Source: Harmonia axyridis (taxonomy: Eukaryota > Arthropoda > Insecta > Coleoptera > Coccinellidae). Taken from it: 64,000 nt of DNA. Shown here piece by piece: positions 35,344-47,999 of the stretch. A program made the translations under genes and the position numbers. The DNA lies in the NCBI RefSeq assembly GCF_914767665.1, contig NC_059508.1:1240001-1304000 (forward strand). Direction: 5' to 3'. Numbering within the stretch: the stretch's first letter is position 1; every line of letters starts with the position of its first letter. The notes beneath the pieces are model-generated. The model did no database searches. It had not been told where the DNA came from and worked only from the letters and a program-made list of their open reading frames with translations.

Positions 35344-35765
35344 TTTAGTTCTCGAAATATTCTTAACTAAGTATTTGAAAATGAAGTAGTGTTTTCATGG
35401 CACTTGTAGTGTTTTGTGAAAAATCGACATTTTGAGCTTCAAAACAACCATGACTGTGACTTCCTAACTAACTAACGCATGAATATTTCGAGAACTAATG
35501 CATAAAATGAAAAAACAATTACTGTGCTGAAATCAGTATAAAAATACCTTTAAATTGAGGTATCACTCACCCCATCTTCCCTATTCAAAAATTGGGGGTG
35601 GGGGTTGTAGCAGCAAGGGTTGAAGCGCTATGCGTCCGTAACCTACATCTTAAGTTGTCCCCCTCGAAACAGAAATCGACCTGTCCGAGCATTTCTATCG
35701 AAAAACTTTATTTCGTCTGTAATCTCGTCTGTTTCGTTTTCAAATGGCCACCCTGTATTGAAATA
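35344..35765. repeat. Interspersed repeat related to the satellite monomer
   Basis: The segment begins directly where the array ends and finishes near GGCCACCCTGTATT, a TACAGGGTGGCC-type terminus seen on many insect repeats. It holds an 18-bp inverted repeat, TTAGTTCTCGAAATATTC at 35345-35362 against GAATATTTCGAGAACTAA at 35481-35498. A block around 35551-35605 (TAAATTGAGGTATCACTCAC, TCTTCC, TTGGGGG) aligns with the satellite's TAAATTATGGCATCGCTCAC ... TTCTTC ... TTGGGGG. This suggests common origin of the satellite and a dispersed element. The class of that element is not determined. Confidence 0.65.
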
Positions 35766-36640
35766 AAAATTTGATCGATATAGTAAACGAAAGAGTATTA
35801 TTTATGTTCACTTCTGAACCACAAAATGGATAACCCTTTACTACAATTATATTTTTTCTAGAATCAGTGGAACTCTTCGCGTTGTCTAGAGCACAGCCAA
35901 GTATCATTCTCCCTGAAGAATGACCGGGGGTATAGAGCAGACCGGTCACCTAGAATAGTTTTCGAGATGAACAAGTTATTGTCGTCGGTCGAGTCTTTCA
36001 AGCGGCATGGAGTATATAAACATATTTCACATGTTATAATTCCACGACACCCCAATAATTATACGTCCAAGCTTTCATACATGGACGGTCGAAGAACTGA
36101 AATGCCCCAGGACAGATCAACACTGACATCGCATCCTGTTGTATGCCAGGTCCGGATCAGGTTTCTCTGAATGACTCTTAAGGTTGACGCTCACTTTTTT
36201 GGTACATCGGGCGTGAAATCGAGAATAAAATCGGCTATCGCACTTATTTATTCGAACATTTCCGCGAGTTCGATTCGTGCTTTGCCTGTCCAATCATCAA
36301 CTGACGTGTCTCTAACTAAGGACTTCTTTTCGTATGAGGACTGGAATTTTATTCCCCACGCCTCTACTATGATTTCTCCAATGCCCTACTGTTGTCTAAT
36401 TGGAAGACTTTTCTCTCTTCTGCATGTTACTTTTTTCCTCTATTTGGTTCTTTGAAAGAGGTATTTCCTCTAATCTGTCTTTCTTATTGAGATTTGTATT
36501 ATCTTTCTTGATTCCCTATTATCATGCTCTTCCTCCGTCTCTAATGTCTTCTTCCTCTGTTTGTTAACTATATATATATATTCCCCAAATGTTGATTATT
36601 CTAAGCTTGAAAGTCCAGCCCCGAAATACTAAATAATTAG
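35766..36640. other. Unassigned region, possibly part of a LINE
   Basis: A 94-codon plus frame at 36171-36455 and its antisense are unrecognised. The region is pyrimidine-rich on the plus strand from about 36340 to 36560 and lies downstream of the minus-strand LINE relic, so it may hold that element's 3' part. Confidence 0.35.
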
Positions 36641-36659
36641 TATTATGTAGCAATCCTTA

Positions 36660-37180
36660 GATTAATGTAATGTACTATTTCGATATATCTTCAATAGTTT
36701 CAATTTTCAATTCTTCTCCGATTTGTTGGTTGCTTATGTACCATGGGGTGCTAACCGATGTTCTGATTACTATATTTAGTGTACTTTGCAACTGATCTTT
36801 CTTATTGTCTTTCGTATTATACCAGGTTACTCCTGCATACGTAATGTTTGGTATTAGCATTATTTTTATTATCTTCAGCATGTTTTCTAAGGAAAGTTTA
36901 TGGGTTTAGCAACGGGTAGAGTCTCCCCTACATTTGCCCTGTCTTTTTTCTGTTTTCTTCTATCTGTTTGCTAAAGTTCATTCTTTCATCTAGAATTACT
37001 CCCAAATGTTTTGCTTCTTCTTTCTATTCTATCGTCCGATTTTCCATTTTGACGTTTCCTGCTTTCTTTTTCTTTACTGTTGTTCATCCAACTGTTGCAA
37101 CTGTTTTCGTCAAAAACTTTTCTGTCTTCAAATTCTAAAACCTCAGATTTTTTTGGAATATATTTTCTTGACAAAGATTA
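36660..37180 (-). pseudogene. LINE reverse-transcriptase C-terminal fragment
   Basis: On the minus strand, going downstream from about 37180: KVFDENSC, then RRKRQNGKSDDRIERRSKTF, which after a shift reads GVILDERMNFSKQIEENRKK. This is the YLGV-x-LD block that follows the RT palm. After further frameshifts comes LKIIKIMLIPNITYAGVTWY, the thumb-region LYK-x-I-x-P-x-x-TY motif. The fragment ends STPWYISNQQIGEELKIETI, a typical Jockey-clade C-terminal sequence. The order is right for a Jockey-like LINE. Frameshifts and stops make it inactive. Confidence 0.78.
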
Positions 37181-38799
37181 CAATAAAGATTGTTATTTCG
37201 AATAATTCGATTTCGAAAATCAATATTATGTTATTGGTTGAGTACCTATACAACAATACAACGAATGGGTTTTCTCTTCCACAAATTTGACCACATTGAG
37301 CCATCAACTTTTGAGCATAATTCTAACCGTCCATTACTATATGGTTTCAATTTTCATAATGCAACATTAATCAATTGTACAATATAACTTTGGTCAATAA
37401 AAATGACGTTTGAATTAGAATTATTCATTCTTGTCCTTAGTAACCAATTAATCATTTCCTTAGCAACCACTTTTCCCTCCGCCGGAGGGAAAAGTAGAAC
37501 TTTTCGATGATCCTGTCAGTCGAGAAAAGACGTTGTTATAATACGTTTGAAAAAAAACAGGTTTTTTACAATGTATTCAATACACCTCTCAATTACTTAC
37601 ATGGGCTTAAAATCAAATGTCAATTAACAAGTACGCGAATATAAACGGATTAAAACAAAATGATTGATATGAATATCTAGGTGAAAATGATCTATCCCCT
37701 GCCTTATTCAAACAGCCATTCCATACTCAAATTATTCTATTTTCTTTCGACCATCGAAGTATCGTACACCATTAAGGAAAACCCATAGCTGACGTTGAAT
37801 GTTTGTGGTATATTATTACTCTCTTGCTATGTAATTTTGATGTATATCAGAAGTAATTTTACGTAGGAATACGTGATGCGATATTCAGAGCTGAGACATC
37901 AGTTTGAATATAGTAAAGTAGAGAAGTGTATATTTCTAGATAGAGTGACATGCTTTACGCGTATCTTGTCACTTCTCTCGTGTCCGAACACCTAACATGA
38001 CAGTTGAATGCCTGTTATGACAGCACGATGGCAACAAAAATAACAGTTTGTCACTATTGTTTCCTGCTTAGTGCTTAGACCTCGGTTTCAACTTTTAAGG
38101 ACGCCCGCATCTTATACAACTAATATACAGAAATTTTTGACGTGTGAACTGTAGGTCATCCAGGTAGGTTTGTTGTTTGATGCAATAAATATCTGAAAGA
38201 GGAATGAGGGAATAATAAACATCAATTAAAGGATTTTCCAATCTCTTTCAATTCCATTTTCTAAATTAATATTAATGATAAGTTGATAGTGAAAAAACTT
38301 ATTGAGTTGAGTTTTCTCTCGAAATGTAATTTCTTTGAATAACTACAAGCTTCCGCCTCCATCATCATATATTCCTTGTCCCAACATATTTCCCATACTC
38401 ATAACTCGACCTCAACCTTTTTTTTTTTCAAAATTGATTGGAACATCTCAGTGGGTTACCCTTCGACATATTCAACATATGTCATCTCACTTAATTCGAT
38501 AATCATTTCTAGCCGTCATCTTTGAGACAAAGTGATCATTTAACCACTTTCTGTTAACAATTTCTTCTAGAAAATATAACAAGGTCAGGTATAAAGTTCC
38601 AAGACACCATATGCTCAGGAAGCAATAAAGCCAATATTTTATTTCCTTTTGTCATGGTTCATGTTAATTCCGTTAAATATTAATAAGTGACATGCGTCAT
38701 CGTCATATTTTCTTAACGAGTTTAAGATTGATAGGACAATAGTCATTTTAGAATTCTTCAGGTATTTTTTTGAGTCGTTAGGAGCAAATTTCAATCTGA
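37181..38799. other. Unassigned AT-rich region
   Basis: Nothing recognised. A TTTTCCCTCCGCCGGAGGGA palindrome-like stretch (GCCGGAGGGAAAAGT side included) lies at about 37466-37492: CTTTTCCCTCCGCC mirrors GGCGGAGGGAAAAG-type sequence. Confidence 0.4.
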
Positions 38800-39260
38800 A
38801 AATCAAATGATAGGCTATTTGATATTATAAAAAAAATTTCTATTTGTAGCCTCATGGATTAGACTTGATTAAAATTGTAATTAAAATATACCTATTTTTG
38901 AATATGCAAAATAACTCATACGCTACTATCACGAGAAACGAACTGAAATTGTTTTGTTTCGAATTTACTATTTTCTACTATTGAATGTGTTATATTGAGA
39001 ATCTGAAAAGATATATTTTCTTTGTTAAATGGTCATTAATTACTCTCAAACAATATTGAATTCCAACCTCGAACAAATTACTGCAGTAAAAATGTAATAA
39101 ATCAAAGCAATGTTCAAAATAAAATACTATTGAATAATAAGTTTATTAAGTAATTGCATGAAAATGATCTTCACTAAAAAATAATAATAGATAATAATAA
39201 AAACAAATGCTCTTAAATATGGCAAGTGACGTCACTGATGACGTTACGTGAAAATGCATA
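38800..39260 (-). repeat. TGACGTCA-bearing interspersed repeat, inverted copy
   Basis: TGACGTCACTGATGACGT at 39237-39254 is the reverse complement of the family's end motif. On its left, AATGATAGGCTATTTGATAT near 38807 corresponds to the family's AATAGCCTAT block. Copy limits are approximate. Confidence 0.5.
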
Positions 39261-39444
39261 ATGGTGACCACTTTAAATTTTACTTTTCTGATTTTCATTT
39301 TTTTTCAGAACTAATTATGTGAATTGAAAATATCCAATTCCTATGTGCTAATATAAACCATACCGAATATTTCATCAGGATTTGTATATCAGAGAATATT
39401 TTCGATCTAATTGCCTACTTTTTACAATACAGATTAATAACCGA

Positions 39445-39469
39445 ATATATATATATATATATATATATA
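39445..39469. repeat. (AT)12 microsatellite
   Basis: An uninterrupted dinucleotide run of 24-25 bases. Confidence 0.97.
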
Positions 39470-42039
39470 AACCATTATTCTTTTAACGTTTAATATTCTG
39501 AAGAGGTCGGATTCCTGATCGTCTCAGATAATAATTCCGTAAGGATCAGGATTCAGGAGGTGTTAATGATCGTACATTCTGCCGAAATCACAACAGCTGG
39601 TTTAATTTTTTTTTAACAATGTGGCACTATCAGCAGATGTATCGGGAGGCTAAGATCATTTACGCAATCGAAAACTATCAAATTAGGTTAATGACACGTT
39701 GGGTCTTCGAAACTAAATGGCTTGATAAGTGTTGAGCAATAAAAAAGACCGATGGACGGAACCACTGCATGGGACACAATATGTGCTAGAAACTGGTATT
39801 TAAAATCAGATAGCGGCTATTAAAAGTAATAGCAACCCTTAGTCAAGATGAATGATTTTTCGTTGTAGATCCTTGTAAAAGGCCTTTTAGACAAAGGTTA
39901 TTACAAAATGTTTTCGTTATCTTCTGCATCGGGTTTTCACACTCAACATTTGATGGATGAGCTGCCTCATATCTGATGAACATTGGTCACGACAACAGAA
40001 CCACAGTCTGCACATATATAATCATACCATGAATGTGCTCTGAAAAAAAGTGGTTCTATACAATTAATAAATTAAATTGACACTACAATTAACGATGTAA
40101 GATATTTTGTTCATCATTCGATAAATGGAACGTCTTTAACCATTCAAGTGTTGCAAATTGAAACCCTTCCAATCTTTCTGGAGTTGCGAATTTAAAAACA
40201 CGAATTTAAAAACACGAATTCAATTTCGGATCAAAGACATTCGATTTTTTGATTCCACACTTTCCAAGAAATGAAAATGTCAGGTGGGTTGAATTTTCTC
40301 TTCAAACGACACTTTAAGTTCATCATTGAGAATGGGCTATTTGACAATAAAATAAATTTTTTTGACATCCCTGCTCCTCTAACTTTTCAATATCTTTTCT
40401 GTAGAAATATTGCTCACTTCTTTCGAAACAGTCTTCAACCTCGGTAATATTTCTAAAATAGAGTCAATTTTTTTTCCTGGGGCGTTCTTTAACCGTTGAA
40501 TAATACTGCCTGTTTTTCCCATCGCAAAAATAGTGTTTTATCAATACGCGAAACTCGTTTGCAAATGTAAAGTCACTTCATTGAGACTTAACTTTATGTT
40601 CCGAAATTTTGACATGCATTTTTTAGGGCTTCGTACTAAAGCAAAAAAAAATTATATTTCCAAGTCGCATCACTGCATATTTTCATTTTGTCTCTTCAGC
40701 TTTAATATTCATTTTGACTAAACACTGATACAAATGGGAATTATATCATATTCTTCTTTATTGATATGAAGTGAACAAGATTGTTTGGGATTATTTGGAG
40801 TAGATAAAAGATTTTAGGTGTCAAGAAAAACATTCCATGTCTATGGTATAACATGATACGAACATACACTTCGAAGAAAATCAAATCGTTTCAGATGTGA
40901 ACACAATATAGTAGATATATATCAACACATAATTCCTTTCGAACAATAAGAACATAAACGCTACAAATTCCCACTAGACTCAGTTCGTTGGATTCTAATG
41001 ACAGAAATGAATCAAGTCAATTGTCTTATTCTTCTTACAAGCATTCCAAACACTCACAAATTGCCTTTTAGTATTATCATTTTGTTTTTATTATTACATA
41101 CATTACAATACGGTATACTTCTTTGCAATGATGAGAAATCCATTTGTTATTAATTATTACGTAAATTATTGATTGTGAAAATTAATTAACACTGAAGACG
41201 TTGAAGTTCCCATTATCCATTGTCTACTGATGAATAAAATAATTGTAGACCAAAAACAATCATATGAGGACATATGCAAACCACAGTTTCCTTCAACGTG
41301 CATCGAATTAAAGAAATTACACACGAATTTCTGAAGTCCTTGGATGAATTATGGAATACTCTGATTGGATTAGCCTTTGAAATTGTTCGAGCAAAAAATT
41401 TAGCTCGCTTCGAAATTTTCTCATTTCACTTGTGGAAATATGTAGCATTCAAAAAATAATGAATTATGAATAATTCCAAAGCTTCATTATCGGAAATAAT
41501 ATACCAAAACGAGAACTGATAACGCAGCATCATAAAAAAATTACGGTCATAATAATTTCTCTCCCACGCAGAAATGGCACGATGAAAAAAAATTGCAGAG
41601 GAGCTTGTCTGAATTCCGCAGGAGCTGTATCCAGTAAAAACACCAACGGTTGTTAATGAACACGATGGCGGTTCAAGGAATGAATTAAAAGAATACACAT
41701 TTGTCTTGCAGGCATTAGTGAAGGAGGGAAGAATAAAAGAAGAAAAAGAACAGGTGGGTCCACAGTGAGAAATGTATTCCGAGATTAAGATTGTCACACT
41801 CTGTGATCAAATCTGCATACAATACAATGACATGTCGTGGATTGGGAAACTTGGGTTCCGCTTGTGAGCGGTATGCTTCTTGAGCACAGTTTTCTATTAA
41901 TCAGTGTAACGTACCGTTAATTATAAAGTTCGGACCGTAATATCTCAGTAATCTCCTTATGCACTGTACTTTTTCTTCTCTAGCATGATTGACATACTAG
42001 GTAGGTACCTATTCGTGTTCTTATATAACGTGGTTTCTC
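39470..42039. other. Unassigned AT-rich region
   Basis: No gene recognised. A 14-bp direct duplication, CGAATTTAAAAACA, lies at 40187-40214. A 123-codon minus frame at 41426-41797, rich in Ser, Phe and Cys, has no recognisable domain. Confidence 0.4.
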
Positions 42040-42044
42040 TTTGT

Positions 42045-42345
42045 TTCTACTGGATCAGCCGTCCAAAGAAGAAATCACCTCACTCCGCCTCCCAAATGAT
42101 GAAGGAGTCACCTCAGAACTTGAGAGCAATCTCAATAACAATTTGCAGCATGAATTCAATATCGTACTGAAAAGTTCACGGTCTAACGAAAATTAATCAG
42201 TTTTTTACGCATAGGTATCTCTATCGACAAGTCCATGTCATTGCCAATTACCAGGAATTTTTGAGGATCGTTGATCCTAAAAAAAAATTTGATACGATAA
42301 TCAACCATAAAATATTCAAAAAAAGTGAACCTCAACCCTCAACGA
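42045..42345 (+). pseudogene. Possible LINE reverse-transcriptase scrap
   Basis: One frame reads QPSKEEITSLRLPNDEGVTS followed by ELESNLNNNLQ, resembling the segment upstream of RT motif 1 (P-S-x-E-E-I-x-x-x-x-x-x-x-N-x-x-x-G-x-x-S-E-L). About 120 bp later, KKFDTIINHKIFKK matches the motif-A region KAFDTINHKILLKK. The spacing is too short, so much has been deleted. No YADD box was found. The assignment is tentative. Confidence 0.5.
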
Positions 42346-42389
42346 AAAGGATCAAAGTTTAGTTCTTCAATCAGTTGAATTTCAAATGG

Positions 42390-42600
42390 GTGCAATCGTT
42401 GAATCGTTATTCAGGTTATTTCAAGTTGATCGGTATATGTCAAAGTTCGATCCATAATATTTAGAATATTTCACCTGAAATATTGATAGTTCAAGAAAAT
42501 GATATCATTATTCTATTTTTGTTTACCTTTTTGAGAATATTTTGATCTTTTCTCTTGAGAAAGAGCATGACGTCACTGATGACGTCAAAATCATCATGAT
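42390..42600 (-). repeat. TGACGTCA-bearing repeat with a double palindrome
   Basis: TGACGTCACTGATGACGTCA at 42568-42587 holds two complete TGACGTCA octamers four bases apart. The whole 20-mer is an inverted repeat around CTGA. The left part of the copy is poorly defined. Confidence 0.55.
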
Positions 42601-43709
42601 AATAAGAGTGTTTTGAAAAGTGAAAATATATAGTGAAAAGATATATTATTACTTTATGCAAGAATATTGATACTTCGGGTATCTTGTACGCTTTTCAAAA
42701 GAGAAACTTAATTTTTTACTCTTTTAGATGCTCTATGGAATAATTTTTTAGTTCATTACTAGAGGGACATATTGGGTAACAGATATTTTTCGGAATCTTG
42801 GATACTCTTTGGTATCTAAGATAGGTTAGGCATATCTGGTGGGTTTTAAGATACAGTTACTTATATACTTCAAAGTAACATAAGTAATTTTGAAGTGAGT
42901 AAGGTACAGATCTCTGTGTATAAGGGGGGATTATTCTTAGTTTTTTCTTGAAGCAATGACATTTCCATGGACGAGGGATGAATGAGGAGAGAAGAAAAGT
43001 AGTCCAGATCACCGATCGAAGGATTAATGTGGAACCTCATAAATAATTCAATTCCACCAATTTCTGCCTCAACAAAATCAATGAGAATTTCCCTTTTCCA
43101 GGAGGGTGCTTTAGGGAAAGTTGTGTCGTGATGAGGCGATATATCTAGCGACCGTAGAATTCAAACACACCTCCTATCTGCGTACTAGTTCCGTTAGGGG
43201 TGGACAACACAAGACGCGAATGAAAAATTAGTGAAATAGGGATGAAATAGGCGTTAGTTTCCTGAGGTGTGCATGTAGAATGCCTACAACAATGCCATCT
43301 GTATATTTTCTGTTTCCGCCGTGAAACGTGACATGCAATCGGAACTTGGCATCTCTCAATCAATTTTATCAGATCGCTTTCGACCTTCTTTCGAATATGA
43401 CCCTTAAATAAGCTTTCTTCAGACGCGTCATAAAGATTGAAACAGCCAATTTCGTATACCGACGCGTAATATTTATTTTTGATAAGATCTAACAGACTAC
43501 AAATCGACACCTTGACAACCAGCAATTAGCCTTCGTAATATTCTGTATTATTTTCTGCCTCGAAGATGCCATTTCGATACGGCACGACGAAATATTTAAA
43601 AATGATAAATAGAATTCGGACCTAGCTTTTTCGGGGTTACCTCCTATCGTATCATGCCACGGTTGGACGTCAAAACCTCTAATTTAAGATCGTGTTATTC
43701 GACCGACTT
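42601..43709. other. Unassigned region with a 126-codon frame
   Basis: A minus-strand frame from 43525 to 43145 encodes 126 residues with an opening ICSLLDLIKNKYYASVYEIG and a Cys/His-containing middle (CHVSRRKQKIYRWHCCRHST). The composition is more gene-like than most frames here, but no domain is recognised and no splice or promoter context was found. It may be a relic of a mobile element. Confidence 0.3.
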
Positions 43710-44370
43710 CAAAAAAGGCTCTCCTATTTTCCCTCTCTATGTTTGTACTCCTGAATTAATAAGATTCTTCACGAAAACGTACTGCAGAGACATTCTATTT
43801 ATTCATTTATTATTCAGTATTCATTATTCATTATAATTAATTCGTCAGTCATCATTCATTGTTTAGAGTCATTTATTCATTATTCATTCATTATAATCTT
43901 ATTTTCGTCACGGAGTCTACTTCAGATGCATTCAATAAAAATAATTATTTATTATTTAGTAAGTATTTATCATTCCTTACATACTTTCATAATTATTCAG
44001 TTATCATTTTTTCTTTATTATGAATTTCATTAATTATTTCAAACAAGCTCTCCTATTTTCCCCTCTCTATGTTTGTACTCCTGAATGAATATGACTCTTC
44101 ACGAAAACGTACTTGAGAGACATTATTTTTATTCATTTATTATTTAGTATTCATTATTCATTATAATTATTCATGATTCGTCAGTCATCATTCATTGTTT
44201 ATTGTCTATTTATTATTCATTCATTATAATCTTATTTTTTCACGTTCTTCAGATACACTCAATAAAAATAATTATTTATTATTTAATATTCATTATTCAT
44301 TACGATCATTTATATTTCGTCAGTCATCATTTTTTCTGTATTATAAAATTTTATTCCTCTTTTATTAATC
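43710..44370. repeat. Tandem duplication of a 330-bp AT-rich unit
   Basis: GCTCTCCTATTTTCCC starts at 43718 and again at 44048. Each copy is followed in the same order by CTCTATGTTTGTACTCCTGA, TTCACGAAAACGTACT, GAGACATT and long ATTCATTATTCATTATAATT-type low-complexity sequence, then TCAATAAAAATAATTATT and CGTCAGTCATCATT. The two units differ by scattered substitutions and small indels. Short ATTCATT subrepeats occur within each unit. No terminal dinucleotides or primer site were seen that would make the units LTRs. Confidence 0.85.
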
Positions 44371-44824
44371 CTTTGCACAAAAAAATTTTTTTGAGAAATG
44401 ATTTACTCATTATAGAATAATCAAAATTATTGTCCTGGTTATAATAAAAGTAAGGCGAACATACTATACATATCCATTCCAACAAATACAAAGTGATAAA
44501 AATAAATAAATAACTATAACTTACTTGAAACATTTAGTACCTTTAGATCATTATCTAAAAACATCTTCTGTATCAAAGATAACCGCAAATTCTTCAATGA
44601 AAATGGGTATTCGATTTCAATGAAAAATTTGCGATCAACTTCAGAAAAAAGTTCGCTGGCTCCATATCTGGGGAACATGGTGGTTATTCAATCTGGCCAG
44701 GAATTTGTTTTCGCTCGAAATAAACTGACAAAAAGAAGCACTTTTGAAATACTCAGACTACGTGTGAGTACAAAGAGCAGTTTTACCAACTTAACGACAA
44801 AAAAGTCGATATCGACATTTTGTT

Positions 44825-45050
44825 TCAGTTGAATTTTTTGCTTGAGATGTCATGTGATCGACGGGCTTCTCTCAAGAGAAAATAAAAAAACTTGCATGCT
44901 GTCGTTAATCCATGGATGTTGAAGGGTCCATTTTGCTGCATTTGGTCAATTGTTGTTTTGAGAGCAGCTCCTCCCACAAAATGTACCCTTTTGATTGGTA
45001 AAAGAATCTCCCTTTTACCATATACTTGGGCACTTGCAGTTCAAATAAAG
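44825..45050 (-). other. Unrecognised coding-like frame
   Basis: A minus-strand frame without an upstream ATG is open for about 74 codons. It contains QVYGKREILLPIKRVHFVGG, then DQMQQNGPFNIHGLTTACKF and FYFLLREARRSHDIS before a stop at 44825-44827. The residue pattern looks like folded protein rather than noise. I cannot name a family. A P-element-like or other transposase relic was considered without proof. Confidence 0.25.
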
Positions 45051-45269
45051 GGTCGACGCATTAAAAGACCCTTTAGCATGGGAATAGCAGTGTGACAGAT
45101 GTTGTGCCCTATATATACTTGACAAATAAAACGTGCTCGAGCTTTTCATAATGCCTAATCTGTTTTGTTCGGATTTTAGAGTACATCTTTCCGCCATGCT
45201 TGTCAGTTTAAAACCAGTTGAACTCGATTCACAGAGACATTTAACTAGCTTTAGATTTATCAGCAATTT

Positions 45270-47045
45270 TTCATTTATGGAGGGGCTCTTGGAACGTGAG
45301 CATAATGTATTTGGGGTTTAATATTCGTATATCCTCATTTTTGAAGTCAACTCCTACCAAATTACGTACTAAGAATCGGTTAAGAATTTAATTACCTAAA
45401 AATTCAATTAATCTAAAAAAGGGTAAAAGTAATAAACAATATAGCATTAGCATATAAACGTTTCCATGAGTGTATAAACGCTCCCTTCTAGTTTTTCACT
45501 CTCTGAGATTAGGTATTTTTGTGTGTATCTTATTTTAGTTTATACTGAAGAACTACATATTTTGATGGCACTTCTCATTCAAAGTAAAAAAATTCAAAGA
45601 AACCTAAAAACAAGATTCAAAAAAGGCCTAATCATGAGCTCCAGCTTTTTTTACATATAGTCGATAAATAGATCTAACTATTGTGCTGGTCTACCTAGTT
45701 GGCAGATATACCTAGCCAACAGATCTACTATTCCGGTTCTAACTCAAATACTTCGATTTGTATTCAAATTTTTATTCAATTTCAGAAACCTACCGGCGAT
45801 ATTGAGAAACCCGCTATAAATATAGCTCATTTGATGGTCTCATTAATTGCTATCGCCTAAAACTGGAACTGGAAGATTTCCTCTATTTCTTATTCAATAT
45901 CCGGTTATTCTCAGTGTTGTTTCTTTAATTTACCTAGACTTGGTCGCCTCTTATGTTAAACAAAGATTGCGTAAATGATTTGGGTTGCCATATCGATGAT
46001 GTATACATTGATTGTTTTCACAACAAATCATTCATTCTTACATAGCCCTGCATCCAATCCGTACTCATTTTATGTTATTCGACTTCACTATTCTGAAACT
46101 CGGATATTTGTTTGTAAACTTCACCGCAGAATTCATCGGAGAGAAGTTGGCTATTTGCCAATGATCATTCATTGATAGTTATGGTGGCAGGCATTGCTCC
46201 ATGTGTGGCCAGAAAAAATAGAACGCGCAACTACACTCCGTTACAGATTGATGCATAAGGAACAGAAACCAATTCTTCTGCTAATCTCAGACTTCTACTG
46301 GATAATATGTGTCGCCCCGATTTGTAGTGAGTGATGACAAAAACCTATCTGGAGAAGATCTGACTTCTCTACATTTCAGAATTAATGATAATGTAGATCT
46401 GGAATCTTGAAAGTAGAAATGACCTCAAATTTTCACATATTACAAGAAAGAATATTTTTGCGCGCTTGATCCAACGGACCAGCGGAAAATTAGAGGTCAA
46501 AAGTTCAACAGTTTTCAAGCTATAAAATAAAATTGAAAAATGGCGTGGAAGTCTCATAACTTCTTCAATACTGGTGCTATAAACATGAAACAAAAACATT
46601 CTACGTGCACTTTTTTAGTAGAAAACATTTGTGTGAGACTGAAACTTTTCATTATTTTATAGACTGATAAGAAATTTGTATATCATGTTACATATTTTTG
46701 AAAAGGAAAAAAAGCGATTTCATTGTTTTTAGAAATATACTGGGGGTAATTACCCTCATTATTAATTATTTTTTGGTGAACCGCTGGTAGTTTAGAAGAA
46801 TGTAAAAAGAAACTCTGGTCCTACTACACTGTTTGGTTTGTTATAGTTTTATCGAATCTGCTATCGATTTCGAGAAAAACATTTCAAGCAGCTCTCTAGT
46901 AATCCTCAGGAAAATCCAAATCATTATAAAGATCCAGCTAGTAGGCTGTAATGAATGAATTAATTATAAGTTTTGGTACTTGTTTACCCATCAAGTAGCG
47001 AAGATTAATAAACTGATATAAGCATCACTAAAAAGTACGACACAC
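45270..47045. other. Unassigned AT-rich region
   Basis: No recognised gene. A frame at 45975-46175 begins MIWVAISM, faintly like the MVWGGIS block of Tc1 transposases, but nothing nearby supports that reading. Confidence 0.4.
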
Positions 47046-47049
47046 TAGA

Positions 47050-47170
47050 AATACTCTGTATCTCGAAATATGATGTGGATAGGACTTTTTATTCTTAAAA
47101 TTATCGAAGGAATCTCTCATTTTCCCCCGTAACTCTAATTTAGGAACACCCAGTATGGGGTAGGAACAAC
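47050..47170 (+). repeat. Interspersed repeat, copy 1 of a pair
   Basis: The stretch around TTCTTAAAATTATCGAAGGA followed by ATCTCTCATTTTC is repeated inverted at about 55375-55480 (reverse complement TTCTTAAAATTATCCAAGGA, ATCTCTCAATTTTC). Similarity extends for about 80 bp. The class is unknown. Confidence 0.5.
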
Positions 47171-47999
47171 CGAATTGGTAAAAAAAAATTATTTCGAGTA
47201 ATTTGGTTCAAACTTCCTTATGAAACTTCTTTTTTCACATTACAGATATTAGTAAACGTTGTCATCGAAATTTGTTTTTCGATTATGTCAACTTGTAAAA
47301 ACAAATTAAAATATACTACAAGGCTTGAACTTTGATTCATATTTGTGAATTTGTTGAGTTGGCTTTCATAGTTGCAGAGGATGGCCCAGTGCAAAATTGA
47401 AGATTTTTGCTGAATCCTGCTATGAGTCTAGTCAATTATGCTCATTATTTTTTTCATTACGTCGTTGGTGAGCAGCAAGCGTCAAATTAATGTTCGTTGT
47501 GCCACGAAATGATCCTAATCTGGTGCTGCTAGCCTGTCTAGAAGAGAAAATTTCGATTTTTTCCCCTCCTGAAAGGATTCAAATTGAACGGGCAAATTAA
47601 AATAACGTGTATCATTTTACCGTGACGAAATGAGACTGAAATTACTGTAAAAGTAGAGAATACGTCGCAACATTCGAAATTCTAAACATACGTAGGTAAC
47701 CATTTTGCTGGCATGTAATGTGAATATTTTAAACGTCTAATGTTAAATGAACCATGTCAATTCGAGTTCAGCTCGTATGATTGAAGCGGCATACGGAAGC
47801 AAATTACAACTTTTCCAGCAATCCTATAATTTAGAACAATGTGAAATGAGGCAATTTACACATCCATATCACCGATATTCGACGTTATGTGAAACGTGGT
47901 CTCATAGCAATTTCTACTTTTATGGCCACTATCATTAATTCACTTCTTGACTTATCATTTTATTACGTGAGTGCACTGCTAGTAGTCGTCATCTTTTGA
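47171..47999. other. Unassigned AT-rich region
   Basis: Nothing recognised. The largest frame, at 47747-47938, has no known motif. Confidence 0.35.

Noticed and set aside
43710..44370. The two 330-bp units as LTRs of one retrotransposon
   Set aside because: They are directly adjacent with no internal region. No TG...CA ends, primer-binding site or target duplication was seen.
45975..46175. Tc1 transposase fragment beginning MIWVAISM
   Set aside because: Only a vague match to one motif. No other Tc1 block or terminal repeat lies nearby.
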